A stretch of 64,000 bases of DNA from Paeniglutamicibacter sp. Y32M11 (GTDB lineage: Bacteria > Actinomycetota > Actinomycetes > Actinomycetales > Micrococcaceae): contig NZ_CP079107.1 of the NCBI RefSeq assembly GCF_019285735.1, forward strand, positions 620,001-684,000. Reading direction: 5' to 3'. Each line of letters begins with the position of its first letter. Position 1 is the stretch's first letter. The notes under the pieces are model-generated. The model saw only the letters and a program-made list of their open reading frames with translations. It had not been told where the DNA came from and did no database searches. Both the position numbers and the translations under genes were made by a program. This document shows positions 52,226 to 60,966 of the stretch, piece after piece.

Positions 52226-53780
52226 ATCGAACCCGGAGTCCACAGAAGTGCGTGAACGCACCGCGGACAAGCCACAAATGAGCCAGAAGGAAGTCTTGCG
52301 TTCCATCACTGGCGTTCTGGCCTCGTTCTTCGCGGCCATGCTGGCTTCGACCATCGTTTCTATTGCGTTGCCGACCATCATGGATGCGCTCGATGGAACG
52401 CAGACCGATTTCAACTGGGTCATTACCGCCGCACTCCTAGCCAACGCCGCAACAACCCCGATCTGGGGCAAGCTGGCTGACCTTTTCGATAAGAAGAAGT
52501 TGCTGCAGGTGGGCATCGTCATCTTCGTGGCCGGCTCGTTGTTGGCCGGCTTCGCCATCAATATCCCCATGCTCATGAGCGCCCGCGTCATTCAAGGCAT
52601 CGGCATGGGCGGGCTCACCGCCATGGGCATGGCAGTGATCGGCACGGTCATCCCGCCACGCGAACGTGGACGGTACTCCGGCTACTTCGGCGGGGTCATG
52701 GCGGCGGCCACCGCTGGTGGACCGCTATTGGGCGGCTTGATTGTCGACTCGCCCCTGGGTTGGCGCTGGACCTTCTTCATTGGGGTTCCGATTGCCATCA
52801 TCTCCATGGTGATGATCCACAAGACGCTGCACATCGCTCACATTGCCCGCAAGGTCTACATCGACTGGGCGGGTGCGGTCCTGGTGACGATTTCTGTATC
52901 AACGCTATTGATCTGGGTCTCCTACGTCGGCAAGGAAGGCTACTTCGAAGGCAATTCCTGGCAGACCTACCTCATGGTGGGTGGGTCGATGGCGCTGATC
53001 GCGCTGCTGATCTGGGTAGAAGGCAGAGTGCCCGAACCGGTCATCCCGCTGCGGATTATTGCGACCCGGACTACCGCACTGGCGATCCTTGCCTCCATCT
53101 CCATCGGTGTCGCCATGTTCGGTACCGGTGCCTTCCTCGGCCAGTATTTCCAGGTCGCCCGCGAAGCCACTCCGACCATCGCCGGGGTCATGACCTTGCC
53201 AATGATCGCCGGCAACCTATTTGGCTCGGTCTTCTCCGGTCAGCTCATTTCGCGACTGGGACGATGGAAAATCTTCTTGGTGATCGGGGCCATTCTCAAC
53301 GTTGGAGCGTTGGGGCTGCTTGGCACCATGGCCCATGACACCAACTACTGGATCCTCGCCACCGGCATGTTCTTTAACGGTGTGGGTATGGGCTTCATGA
53401 TGCAAAACCTCGTCCTCGCGGTACAGAACACCGTGAAGGTGACGGATATTGGCACGGCAAGTTCCTCCGTCGCCTTCTTCCGTTCGGTCGGTGGTGCCGC
53501 AGGTGTGGCAGTGCTTGGCGCGATGCTTTCGGACAAGGTGAGCAGGCTGCTCACCGACGCGCTGGTGTCCGCACACCTGATCTCGCCCGACGGATCAGCC
53601 GGTGCTGCAGGTGGAGCCTCACTCAACCTCAGCAGCATGCCACCGGCCGTGCGTTCCATGTACGAAACAGCCTTCGGCGATGCCACGGGCGTGGTCTTTA
53701 TGACCTCCGCAGCCGTTGCCTTCGTGGCCCTGATCTGTATCTTGTTCATCAAGGAAGTTCCTTTGCGCCGAACCATCTAG
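52218..53780 (+). CDS. DHA2-family MFS efflux transporter (EmrB/QacA type)
   Basis: Drug:H+ antiporter of 520 residues with fourteen predicted helices. Helix 1 has FFAAMLASTIVSIALPTIMDAL, the loop after it has ADLFDKKKLLQ, and GPLLGGLIVDSPLGWRWTFFIGVPI is the motif C region of the DHA2 group. ATG 52218 is fixed by GAGGAG 7 bases upstream within the marR gene; the longer frame to 52095 has no support. The pump is probably induced when its MarR repressor binds a drug. It ends before a strong terminator. Confidence 0.89.
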   Translation: MPESNPESTEVRERTADKPQMSQKEVLRSITGVLASFFAAMLASTIVSIALPTIMDALDGTQTDFNWVITAALLANAATTPIWGKLADLFDKKKLLQVGIVIFVAGSLLAGFAINIPMLMSARVIQGIGMGGLTAMGMAVIGTVIPPRERGRYSGYFGGVMAAATAGGPLLGGLIVDSPLGWRWTFFIGVPIAIISMVMIHKTLHIAHIARKVYIDWAGAVLVTISVSTLLIWVSYVGKEGYFEGNSWQTYLMVGGSMALIALLIWVEGRVPEPVIPLRIIATRTTALAILASISIGVAMFGTGAFLGQYFQVAREATPTIAGVMTLPMIAGNLFGSVFSGQLISRLGRWKIFLVIGAILNVGALGLLGTMAHDTNYWILATGMFFNGVGMGFMMQNLVLAVQNTVKVTDIGTASSSVAFFRSVGGAAGVAVLGAMLSDKVSRLLTDALVSAHLISPDGSAGAAGGASLNLSSMPPAVRSMYETAFGDATGVVFMTSAAVAFVALICILFIKEVPLRRTI

Positions 53781-53803
53781 AACCGTTATCGAAGTGCCGC
53801 TGA

Positions 53804-53848
53804 GGCCCTCGCTGGTAAGAACAATCCTTGCCAGCGAGGGCCTTTTTT
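53804..53848 (+). terminator. Rho-independent terminator
   Basis: GGCCCTCGCTGG (53804-53815) pairs perfectly with CCAGCGAGGGCC (53831-53842), followed by TTTTTT. It lies 23 bases past the DHA2 stop. Confidence 0.92.
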
Positions 53849-53900
53849 GCTCGGCCCAAAGGGGTCGTGCTGTCGGTTTCTCGACCAGTGAATCGGATGT

Positions 53901-53931
53901 ATTGTCCAACGCCTTAGATGAATCATCCGAG
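53901..53931. promoter_or_regulatory. Direct repeats before the APC permease gene
   Basis: ATTGTCCAAC (53901-53910) and ATCATCCGAG (53922-53931) are 21 bases apart, about two helical turns. They match the repeats before the aminotransferase gene at 58256 and 58287 and may bind the PucR protein of this module. Confidence 0.45.
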
Positions 53932-53989
53932 ATGCCAGTCACCATTCTTCCGTAGTGTGAGCAACGTCGTTCATACGGAAGGAACCGCG

Positions 53990-55522
53990 ATGACCAGTAG
54001 CCAAGAGCACTCCGCCAGCGCAACACCGAAACTCAAGAAGGTCCTGGGACGTTGGGACACCCTCGCCATCGGCGTCGGAGCCATGATCGGCTTTGGCTGG
54101 GTGGTGCTGACCGGCGACTGGATCACCACCGCGGGCCCCTTGGGTGCGACCCTTGCCATGATCGTTGGTGGCGGCATCATGGCGGTTGTCGGTTTAACTT
54201 ATGCCGAACTCGTGGCGGCCATGCCCAAGGCAGGAGGCGAGCACAACTACCTGCTTCGAGCCATGGGAGCCCGATGGTCATTCGCCGGATCGTGGGCCAT
54301 CGTTGGCGGCTATATCACCATCGTCGCGTTCGAAGCGGTGGCATTGCCGAAATCCGTGCTGTATCTCTTCCCGAACCTGAACCACATCAAGCTGTGGGAC
54401 GTGGCCGGCTCCGAGGTGTACTTGACGTGGGCGCTGGTCGGGGTGCTGGGCGGGGTGATCATCACCGCGATCAATATCCGCGGCATCAAGACCGCAGGCG
54501 TAGTACAAACGTTTGTGGTGCTCTTCCTCTTTGCCATCGGTGCGGTCCTGCTCTTCGGCTCCTTCAGCGCAGGCAACACCGGGAACATGGAACCCTTCTT
54601 CACTAACGGCGTGGCCGGATTCTTCGGCGTGATGATCATCGTTCCGTTCATGTTTGTCGGCTTTGACGTCATCCCGCAATCCGCTGAGGAATGCGACATC
54701 GAGCCCAGACGCATTGGCAAGTACGTGGTGATCGCCGTACTCATCGCCACTGCCTGGTATGTCATGGTCATTCTGGCGACGTCTTCCGGCATGGGACCAG
54801 GCGCACTGGCCGGCTCCGAGCTGGCCACCGCCGACGCCATGGGCGCACTCTTCAATTCCGATGTGATGGCCAAGGTACTCATCTGTGGTGGTATCGCCGG
54901 CATCCTCACCTCATGGAATTCTCTGCTCATGGGCGCCTCACGACTGCTGTACGCCATGGCAGGATCCGGTATGCTCCCGGCATGGTTCGCCAAATTGCAC
55001 CCTAAATATGGAACCCCGGTGAACGCCCTGCTCTTCATCGGTGGGCTCTCGGTAATCGCACCGTTCTTCGGTTCGGCGATGCTCGGTTGGCTCGTCGACT
55101 CCGGGTCGCCATCCATCGTGATCGCCTACCTGCTGGTCGGGGTGGCTTTTGTAATCCTTCGCCGCCGCGAACCCATGATGGAACGCCCGCTGCGCATCGG
55201 TGGCAAGGGGAACTTCGGTCAGGTCATTGGGGTCGCCTCGGTGATCTTGTGCCTGGGCTTGGTCAGCCTCTACCTCCCGGGGATGCCGGCCGCCATCAAC
55301 ATTCAGCCATGGATCCTTTTTGCCGCGTGGTGGGCAATGGGCATGCTGTTCCTGATCCGGATCCCACGGGGTGTGGTCCCTGGCATTAATGCCGAAGAAG
55401 AATTACTGAACCGACTGGCCATGCGGGCCAAGGACAAGGCTGCAGCCAAGGGTGGACGCACCTCGGGGGCACCCGAGACCATTGTGCAGATCGAAAAAGC
55501 CACGGAGGAAACGACACGATGA
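53990..55522 (+). CDS. APC-family amino acid permease
   Basis: Membrane importer of 510 residues with twelve helices. Helix 1 is DTLAIGVGAMIGFGWVVLTGDW, a typical APC opening with the GxG bend, and helix 6 is VPFMFVGFDVIPQSAEECD, which resembles the substrate-site region of amine permeases. ATG 53990 is used, with GGAAGGA 7 bases before it. It overlaps the CoA-transferase gene by 4 bases. Context makes 5-aminovalerate, GABA or lysine-derived omega-amino acids the likely cargo. Confidence 0.87.
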   Translation: MTSSQEHSASATPKLKKVLGRWDTLAIGVGAMIGFGWVVLTGDWITTAGPLGATLAMIVGGGIMAVVGLTYAELVAAMPKAGGEHNYLLRAMGARWSFAGSWAIVGGYITIVAFEAVALPKSVLYLFPNLNHIKLWDVAGSEVYLTWALVGVLGGVIITAINIRGIKTAGVVQTFVVLFLFAIGAVLLFGSFSAGNTGNMEPFFTNGVAGFFGVMIIVPFMFVGFDVIPQSAEECDIEPRRIGKYVVIAVLIATAWYVMVILATSSGMGPGALAGSELATADAMGALFNSDVMAKVLICGGIAGILTSWNSLLMGASRLLYAMAGSGMLPAWFAKLHPKYGTPVNALLFIGGLSVIAPFFGSAMLGWLVDSGSPSIVIAYLLVGVAFVILRRREPMMERPLRIGGKGNFGQVIGVASVILCLGLVSLYLPGMPAAINIQPWILFAAWWAMGMLFLIRIPRGVVPGINAEEELLNRLAMRAKDKAAAKGGRTSGAPETIVQIEKATEETTR

Positions 55523-56718
55523 GTGCCACTGGCCCCCTCGCGGGAATTACCGTTGCGGATTTCTCCCGGGTCCTTGCTGGACCATTGTGCACCATGACCC
55601 TGGCCGATTTAGGGGCCACCGTCATCAAGGTCGAACGTCCCGGCACCGGGGATGACACCCGCAGTTGGGGACCTCCGTTCTCCGCCACCGGATCCACCTA
55701 CTTCGAATCGGTGAACCGTAATAAAAAATCACTGACCCTGGATCTGAGTGATCCAACCGATCGTCATGCCGCCCGTGAATTGGCGGTGCGTGCGGACATT
55801 GTGGTGGAGAACTTCCTCACTGGGGGGATGGACAAATTGGGTCTGGGCTACGGGGAGGTCAGCGCACTGAACCCCGGGGTGATCTACGCATCCATCTCCG
55901 GGTTCGGCTCCGCTGAGGGGGCGCAGCTCCCCGGGTATGACTTCATCGTTCAGGCACTGGGTGGATTGATGTCCATTACCGGGGAAGCCGAGGGCGAAGC
56001 CATGAAGGTAGGGGTGGCCCTGGTGGATGTCCTCACCGCCAAGGATGCCACCATCGGGGTGCTTGCCGCACTGCATGCCCGCAATGTCTCCGGTGCCGGA
56101 GCCCACGTGGAAGTCAACCTGCTCTCCAGCCTGCAAGGTGCCTTGGCCAACCAGGGTCAGGCCTATCTGGGTGCCGGAAAGGTCGCCGGTCGGATGGGCA
56201 ACGCGCACCCCTCGATTGTGCCCTACCAGCTGCTTGCCTGCGCCGACGGTTCGGTGGCGGTGGCCTGCGGCAATGATCGACAGTTTGCCAAACTCTGCAC
56301 CGAAATCGGACAGGACGCGCTCGCCGAAGATCCACGTTTCGCCACGAATACGGCACGAGTGACTCATCGCGAGGTGCTGATCCCACTGCTCGAGCAGGCG
56401 CTGAGCGAAGATACGGGAGCCAACTGGCAGACACGATTCACCACGGTAGGGGTGCCCGCTGGCAAAGTTGCGGGCATCGATGAGGGGCTGGAATACGCCA
56501 GAACTTTGGGGTTGAAACCCACCATCGAGGTGCACAACGCGGCGGGGGAGACTGTGGGGACCCAGGTGCGTCATCCGATCACCTGGACCCCGGAGTTTGC
56601 CGTTCGCGGCGAAGCTCCGCCACAACTGGGCGAACATAGCGAACCCATCCGCGCCTGGCTGAGCAGCGACGTTGAATCACTTCACGACTTTGTGACGCTA
56701 GCGCTGCCGCGGCCCTAA
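55519..56718 (+). CDS. CaiB/BaiF CoA-transferase, probable glutarate CoA-transferase
   Basis: Class III CoA-transferase of 399 residues. The CoA-binding opening is LAGITVADFSRVLAGPLCTMTLADLGATVIKVERP, the catalytic Asp is most likely in VALVDVLTAKDA, and GNAHPSIVPYQLLACADGSVAVACGNDRQF is the block seen in succinate-hydroxymethylglutarate and glutarate CoA-transferases. It is cotranslated with the permease gene (ATGA overlap). In combination with glutaryl-CoA dehydrogenase encoded 3 kb downstream, it would activate glutarate to glutaryl-CoA with succinyl-CoA as donor. Its end overlaps the convergent pucR gene by 21 bases. Confidence 0.86.
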   Translation: MSATGPLAGITVADFSRVLAGPLCTMTLADLGATVIKVERPGTGDDTRSWGPPFSATGSTYFESVNRNKKSLTLDLSDPTDRHAARELAVRADIVVENFLTGGMDKLGLGYGEVSALNPGVIYASISGFGSAEGAQLPGYDFIVQALGGLMSITGEAEGEAMKVGVALVDVLTAKDATIGVLAALHARNVSGAGAHVEVNLLSSLQGALANQGQAYLGAGKVAGRMGNAHPSIVPYQLLACADGSVAVACGNDRQFAKLCTEIGQDALAEDPRFATNTARVTHREVLIPLLEQALSEDTGANWQTRFTTVGVPAGKVAGIDEGLEYARTLGLKPTIEVHNAAGETVGTQVRHPITWTPEFAVRGEAPPQLGEHSEPIRAWLSSDVESLHDFVTLALPRP

Positions 56719-58248
56719 TTCGCTATCGCGCATGGCCAGCCAGAGGTGCGCTGCGACATCCGGGTCATCTAAGTCCACTCCGAGGAGGGTCGTAGCCACC
56801 GAGATCCGATGGCGCAACGAATTCCGGTGGATCCCCAGGGCTCGCGCCGCGTCCTCCCAGGTACCGCGAGCCGCGAGATAGGCGCGCACCGTGCCCAGCA
56901 GGTCCGCGCGCGGATAGCCTGCCAGGAGTTGAACCCAGCCCGCGGACTTGGCATCATCGCCGGCGTCCACGGCAACCAAGCGGCCGTCGGGGGCCTGCAG
57001 CACGGCACGGCGCAACACCGCAAGGTTGCCCGGGATCTCTCCCAGACTCACCGGGTCGCCCAGGGCCGCTGCCAGCGAGCCGGAGACTTCGTGGTCGCCG
57101 GGGGCTGCTACCCCCAGTAAGGCGTCTTGTTCCAGCGATTCACCTCCTACCTTTGGCCTGTTGCCGATCCCAGAGGCTGGCAGCACGAAATAGAGGATCG
57201 AATCCTGGACATGGCGTAGAACGCAAACTTCAACGGCTGCGCCCAGATCCGGCAGGCCAGGATCTGCTGCCAATCGAACCGCAGCACGGGCGGCCATAAC
57301 AGGGTCATCACCGGCGGACAGCCGGATGCCCAGCAGTCGAACTCTGGTGGGAAGCTCCGGGAGTCCCACGTCTTCGGCCACCATGTGTGCGGCCTCGGTT
57401 TGCCCATGCAAGAGCAATTTGGTGGTGGCAGCGCCCAGGGCATTGGTGGTGCCAACAATTACCTCACGCTGTCTGGCCCGCAGGGCTAACAGCGTGGAGA
57501 CGGTCATGATGATTTGTCGATCGGCCTTGGTGAGCGTCCGCCCCGAACCAATACAGAGGAACCCGTGGATCCGAGCGTCGAGCAGGATCGGATAAAGCAC
57601 CACCGGCTGCCCATGCAGCTCGAACGTGGCGGCCGAGGGGACACCTGCCTTATTAAAGCGCAACGACTCGGCCCGCAGGTCAGGCACCAGAGAACCTGCG
57701 GAGGTGGGCCACACGGTTTCGGTTCCGGCATCAGCGGGAAGGTAGGCGGCCCAGCCGCCGAGCGCCTGAGCGAGGCCGCGCACCACGGCGCTGGTGGCAT
57801 CTGGGCGCATGGCCGCTCTGGCTAGCGCCGTTTGTGTGCCCAGCGAATCCATGAGGTTCGTGGTGTCGTCCCGGGCGGACAGACGCCAGTAGGCCCGCGA
57901 GACATGTTGAAATGGCACGCCGTCCGGAACGATCACCAGCTCGATTCCCGCCGCGCGACTGGCTGCCAGCACGTGCCCGGGTACCTGATTCAGCCATGGG
58001 CCCAAGCCCAGACCCACGGCACGAACTTCTTTTTCCCCGAGCCGCTGCATATACGCCAGCGAGAGCGCTGCCGACTTGGTGAAGGGCATGCCAGTGGTCA
58101 GCAACAGCTCGCCGCCGTCTAAATACGCGGTGGGATCCTCCAGCTCGGAGACGTGGACACCGGTCACCGGTTTGGCGCTGAATGCGGCCCCGGGGCATGG
58201 CAGGAGTTCTGGTCCGAGCTCGGCACCTAATTGCAACAACGAAATCAT
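56698..58248 (-). CDS. PucR-family transcriptional regulator (omega-amino acid module)
   Basis: Regulator of 516 residues. The N-terminal PucR domain has DGGELLLTTGMPF, and the C-terminus carries the helix-turn-helix (VRAYLAARGTWEDAARALGIHRNSLRHRISVATTLLGVDLDDPDV). The PucR group includes GabR-like activators of GABA use in corynebacteria. It is divergent from the aminotransferase gene, with two ATNATCCAAN repeats between them. The 3' end overlaps the CoA-transferase gene by 21 bases tail to tail. Confidence 0.87.
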   Translation of the reverse strand: MISLLQLGAELGPELLPCPGAAFSAKPVTGVHVSELEDPTAYLDGGELLLTTGMPFTKSAALSLAYMQRLGEKEVRAVGLGLGPWLNQVPGHVLAASRAAGIELVIVPDGVPFQHVSRAYWRLSARDDTTNLMDSLGTQTALARAAMRPDATSAVVRGLAQALGGWAAYLPADAGTETVWPTSAGSLVPDLRAESLRFNKAGVPSAATFELHGQPVVLYPILLDARIHGFLCIGSGRTLTKADRQIIMTVSTLLALRARQREVIVGTTNALGAATTKLLLHGQTEAAHMVAEDVGLPELPTRVRLLGIRLSAGDDPVMAARAAVRLAADPGLPDLGAAVEVCVLRHVQDSILYFVLPASGIGNRPKVGGESLEQDALLGVAAPGDHEVSGSLAAALGDPVSLGEIPGNLAVLRRAVLQAPDGRLVAVDAGDDAKSAGWVQLLAGYPRADLLGTVRAYLAARGTWEDAARALGIHRNSLRHRISVATTLLGVDLDDPDVAAHLWLAMRDSELGPRQR

Positions 58249-58255
58249 GAGTTGA

Positions 58256-58296
58256 ATTATCCAACACGACGGGGCAACTTGGGCGGATCATCCAAT
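58256..58296. promoter_or_regulatory. Direct repeats between pucR and the aminotransferase gene
   Basis: ATTATCCAAC (58256-58265) and ATCATCCAAT (58287-58296) are 31 bases apart, about three helical turns. Similar repeats lie before the APC permease gene at 53901-53931. Confidence 0.5.
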
Positions 58297-58330
58297 GACG
58301 CGTGTCACTCTCTCGCCTAACGTTTAGCCC

Positions 58331-59692
58331 ATGACCGAAACACTTCTGGCCGTCAACGCCGAGACGCTTCCGCAGACCCGCCACCTCGCCACCTCCATCC
58401 CCGGCCCGCGCTCCACCGCCTTGCACGCCGAACGCACCGCCCACGTGACCAACGGTTTCGGCATCACCCTGCCGGTTTTCGTGGCCCGTGCCGATGGCGG
58501 CATCATCGAAGATGTTGACGGCAACCGACTCATCGACTTTGCCTCCGGCATCGCCGTGACCTCACTCGGTGCCAGCAACAAGCGCGTCGCCGAACGCGTG
58601 TCGGCACAGCTCAACGCCTTCACCCACACCTGTTTCATGGTCACCGAATACGAATCCTTCACACAGGTCTGTGCCTGGCTCAACGCCAACACCCCGGGTG
58701 ACTTCGACAAGCGCACCGGACTGTTCTCCACCGGCGCCGAAGCCGTGGAAAACGCCATCAAGATCGCCCGGGCCGCGACCGGCCGACCCAACGTGCTGGT
58801 CTTTGATGAGGCGTACCACGGCCGCTCACTGCTCACCATGGCAATGACCGCAAAGGTCAACCCGTACAAGCTGAACTTCGGACCGCTTCCGGCAGAGATC
58901 ATCCGTGCCGCCTCGGCCAACCCGCTGCGCCCCGCAGCGGGCCTAGCAGTCGGTGCCACCGCAGCGCTGGAATCAGTTGAAGCCACCATCGTGGAACACG
59001 GCGCAGATTCCTTTGCCGCCATGGTCATCGAGCCGATCCAGGGTGAGGGTGGCTTCATCGTCCCGGCCGCGGGCTTCATCCCGGGTCTGCGCAAACTGGC
59101 CGACAAGTACGGCATCGTGTTGGTCATTGACGAAATTCAGGCCGGCATGGGCCGCACCGGTTCGCTCTTCGCCTCCGAACACGAGGGCGTTGCGGGGGAC
59201 CTGATCCTCACCGCCAAGGCACTGGCCAACGGCGTCCCGCTCTCCGCCGTTACCGGACGCACCGAGCTGATGAACGCACCGCACGCCGGGGGACTGGGCG
59301 GCACCTACGCCGGCAACCCGCTGGCCTGCGAGGCAGCGCTGGCGGTCTTCGAGCAGTTCGAGGACGGCACGCTGCTGGCCAACGCCCGCCGCATCGAGGC
59401 AGTGGCCCGCGAAATCCTTGAGCCCTTGCTTTCCTCCACCGGCATTGTGGCCGAGGTTCGCGGACGCGGTGCCATGCTCGCCATCGAACTGGCCGACGCC
59501 GGGACCCTGGCCCCGCGCGCGGACCTGGCCAAGGAAGTCTCCGCCGCCTGCCACGGAGCGGGCGTGCTGACCCTGACCTGCGGCACCCACGGCAACGTCG
59601 TGCGCCTGCTGCCTCCGCTGGTCATCGGCGAGGAACTACTGCGCGACGGGCTCGCGGTGCTGGCCCGGGCCATCACCAACGCCGCCAACTAG
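58331..59692 (+). CDS. gabT: 4-aminobutyrate/5-aminovalerate aminotransferase
   Basis: Class III PLP aminotransferase of 453 residues. The PLP lysine is in ILTAKALANGVPLSAVTG, the Asp that pairs with the ring nitrogen is in VLVIDEIQAGMGRTG, and the earlier SHCCH-like block is LFSTGAEAVENAIKIARAATGRP. The enzyme moves the terminal amino group of an omega-amino acid to 2-oxoglutarate. Because a glutaryl-CoA dehydrogenase gene follows 48 bases later, the C5 substrate 5-aminovalerate (DavT reaction, giving glutarate semialdehyde) is at least as likely as GABA. Many enzymes of this family accept both. Confidence 0.91.
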   Translation: MTETLLAVNAETLPQTRHLATSIPGPRSTALHAERTAHVTNGFGITLPVFVARADGGIIEDVDGNRLIDFASGIAVTSLGASNKRVAERVSAQLNAFTHTCFMVTEYESFTQVCAWLNANTPGDFDKRTGLFSTGAEAVENAIKIARAATGRPNVLVFDEAYHGRSLLTMAMTAKVNPYKLNFGPLPAEIIRAASANPLRPAAGLAVGATAALESVEATIVEHGADSFAAMVIEPIQGEGGFIVPAAGFIPGLRKLADKYGIVLVIDEIQAGMGRTGSLFASEHEGVAGDLILTAKALANGVPLSAVTGRTELMNAPHAGGLGGTYAGNPLACEAALAVFEQFEDGTLLANARRIEAVAREILEPLLSSTGIVAEVRGRGAMLAIELADAGTLAPRADLAKEVSAACHGAGVLTLTCGTHGNVVRLLPPLVIGEELLRDGLAVLARAITNAAN

Positions 59693-59740
59693 CACCCCTT
59701 CTGCGGCCCATTACCCCCCCGAACCTTTTTGGAGAACACC

Positions 59741-60934
59741 ATGACCCTCACCATCCATGACCACGAAACCCACCAGCTGGACCCGGCGGATTTGATCAAC
59801 TTTGATGCGCTACTCACTACCGAGGAACTCGCACTGCGCTCCAAGGTGCGTACCTTCGTCAATGAGGCCATCAAACCCAACATCGCCGCCTGGTACGCCG
59901 ACGCGGTCTTCCCGCTGGAGATCGTCCCGGAAATGGCGAAGCTCGGGCTGCTGGGCATGCATCTGAAGGGCTACGGCTGTGCCGGCGCCACCGCGGTGGA
60001 GTATGGATTGGCCGGTTCCGAACTGGAGGCGGGGGATTCGGGGCTGCGCACCTTTGTTTCCGTGCAGGGATCACTGGCCATGAGCGCGATCTACAAGCAT
60101 GGTTCGGAGGAGCAGAAGCAGGAGTGGCTGCCGAAGATGGCGGCGGGCGAGGCAATTGGTTGCTTCGGTTTGACGGAGCCGACCGCTGGTTCGGATCCCT
60201 CGGCGATGAAAACCTTCGCCCGGAAAGACGGGGATGACTGGGTCATCAACGGCACCAAGCGCTGGATTGGGCTGGCCAACGTCGCACAGGTCGCCGTGAT
60301 TTGGGCGCAGACCGACGAGGGGATCCGCGGCTTTGTGGTTCCCACGCAAACCGCCGGGTTCAAGGCGACCCCGATCGAGCCCAAGCTCTCGATGCGTGCC
60401 TCAATCCAGTGTGAGATCGAGCTGACCGACGTGCGCCTACCGGCCACGGCGGTGCTGCCAAACGTGGTGGGGCTTAAGGGCCCGTTCTCCTGCCTGAACG
60501 AGGCTCGTTATGGCATCATCTGGGGTGCCATGGGTGCCGCGCGTGATTCCTTTGAGGATGCATTGGCGTATTCGCAGCAGCGTATGCAGTTCGACAAGCC
60601 GCTGGCCGGATACCAGATGACGCAGTTGAAGTTGGTGGATATGGCCATGGAAATTAACAAGGGCTACCTGCTGGCGCTGCATATCGGCCGGATGAAGGAT
60701 GCCGGGACCCTAGATTTGCACCAGATTTCGGTGGGCAAGCTGAATAACTGTCGCGAGGCCATCAAGATTGCCCGTGAGGCTCGGACCATTCTGGGCGGCA
60801 ACGGCATCACGCTGGAGTACTCACCGTTGCGCCACGCCAACAACCTGGAATCGGTGCGCACCTACGAGGGTACGGACGAGGTCCACACGTTGATCTTGGG
60901 TAACAAGCTCACCGGCGTCCCTGCCTTCCGCTAA
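59741..60934 (+). CDS. gcdH: Glutaryl-CoA dehydrogenase
   Basis: FAD acyl-CoA dehydrogenase of 397 residues, decarboxylating glutaryl-CoA to crotonyl-CoA. It follows the human and bacterial GCDH pattern closely: GYGCAGATAVEYGLAGSELE, then the diagnostic Arg in DSGLRTFVSVQ that holds the gamma-carboxylate, the block CFGLTEPTAGSDPSAM and the catalytic Glu in RTYEGTDEVHTLILG. ATG 59741 is used because GGAG lies 7 bases before it; TTG 59729 is also in frame. It sits between the aminotransferase and the aldehyde dehydrogenase, which argues for a C5 pathway. Confidence 0.92.
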   Translation: MTLTIHDHETHQLDPADLINFDALLTTEELALRSKVRTFVNEAIKPNIAAWYADAVFPLEIVPEMAKLGLLGMHLKGYGCAGATAVEYGLAGSELEAGDSGLRTFVSVQGSLAMSAIYKHGSEEQKQEWLPKMAAGEAIGCFGLTEPTAGSDPSAMKTFARKDGDDWVINGTKRWIGLANVAQVAVIWAQTDEGIRGFVVPTQTAGFKATPIEPKLSMRASIQCEIELTDVRLPATAVLPNVVGLKGPFSCLNEARYGIIWGAMGAARDSFEDALAYSQQRMQFDKPLAGYQMTQLKLVDMAMEINKGYLLALHIGRMKDAGTLDLHQISVGKLNNCREAIKIAREARTILGGNGITLEYSPLRHANNLESVRTYEGTDEVHTLILGNKLTGVPAFR

Positions 60935-60966
60935 TCACTCACCCCCAACGTTTCGAGAGGCAAGAG

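Noticed and set aside
59741-60934. General acyl-CoA dehydrogenase rather than glutaryl-CoA dehydrogenase
   Set aside because: The Arg in DSGLRTFVSVQ and the extended similarity to GCDH around GYGCAG and YEGT are specific to the glutaryl-CoA group.
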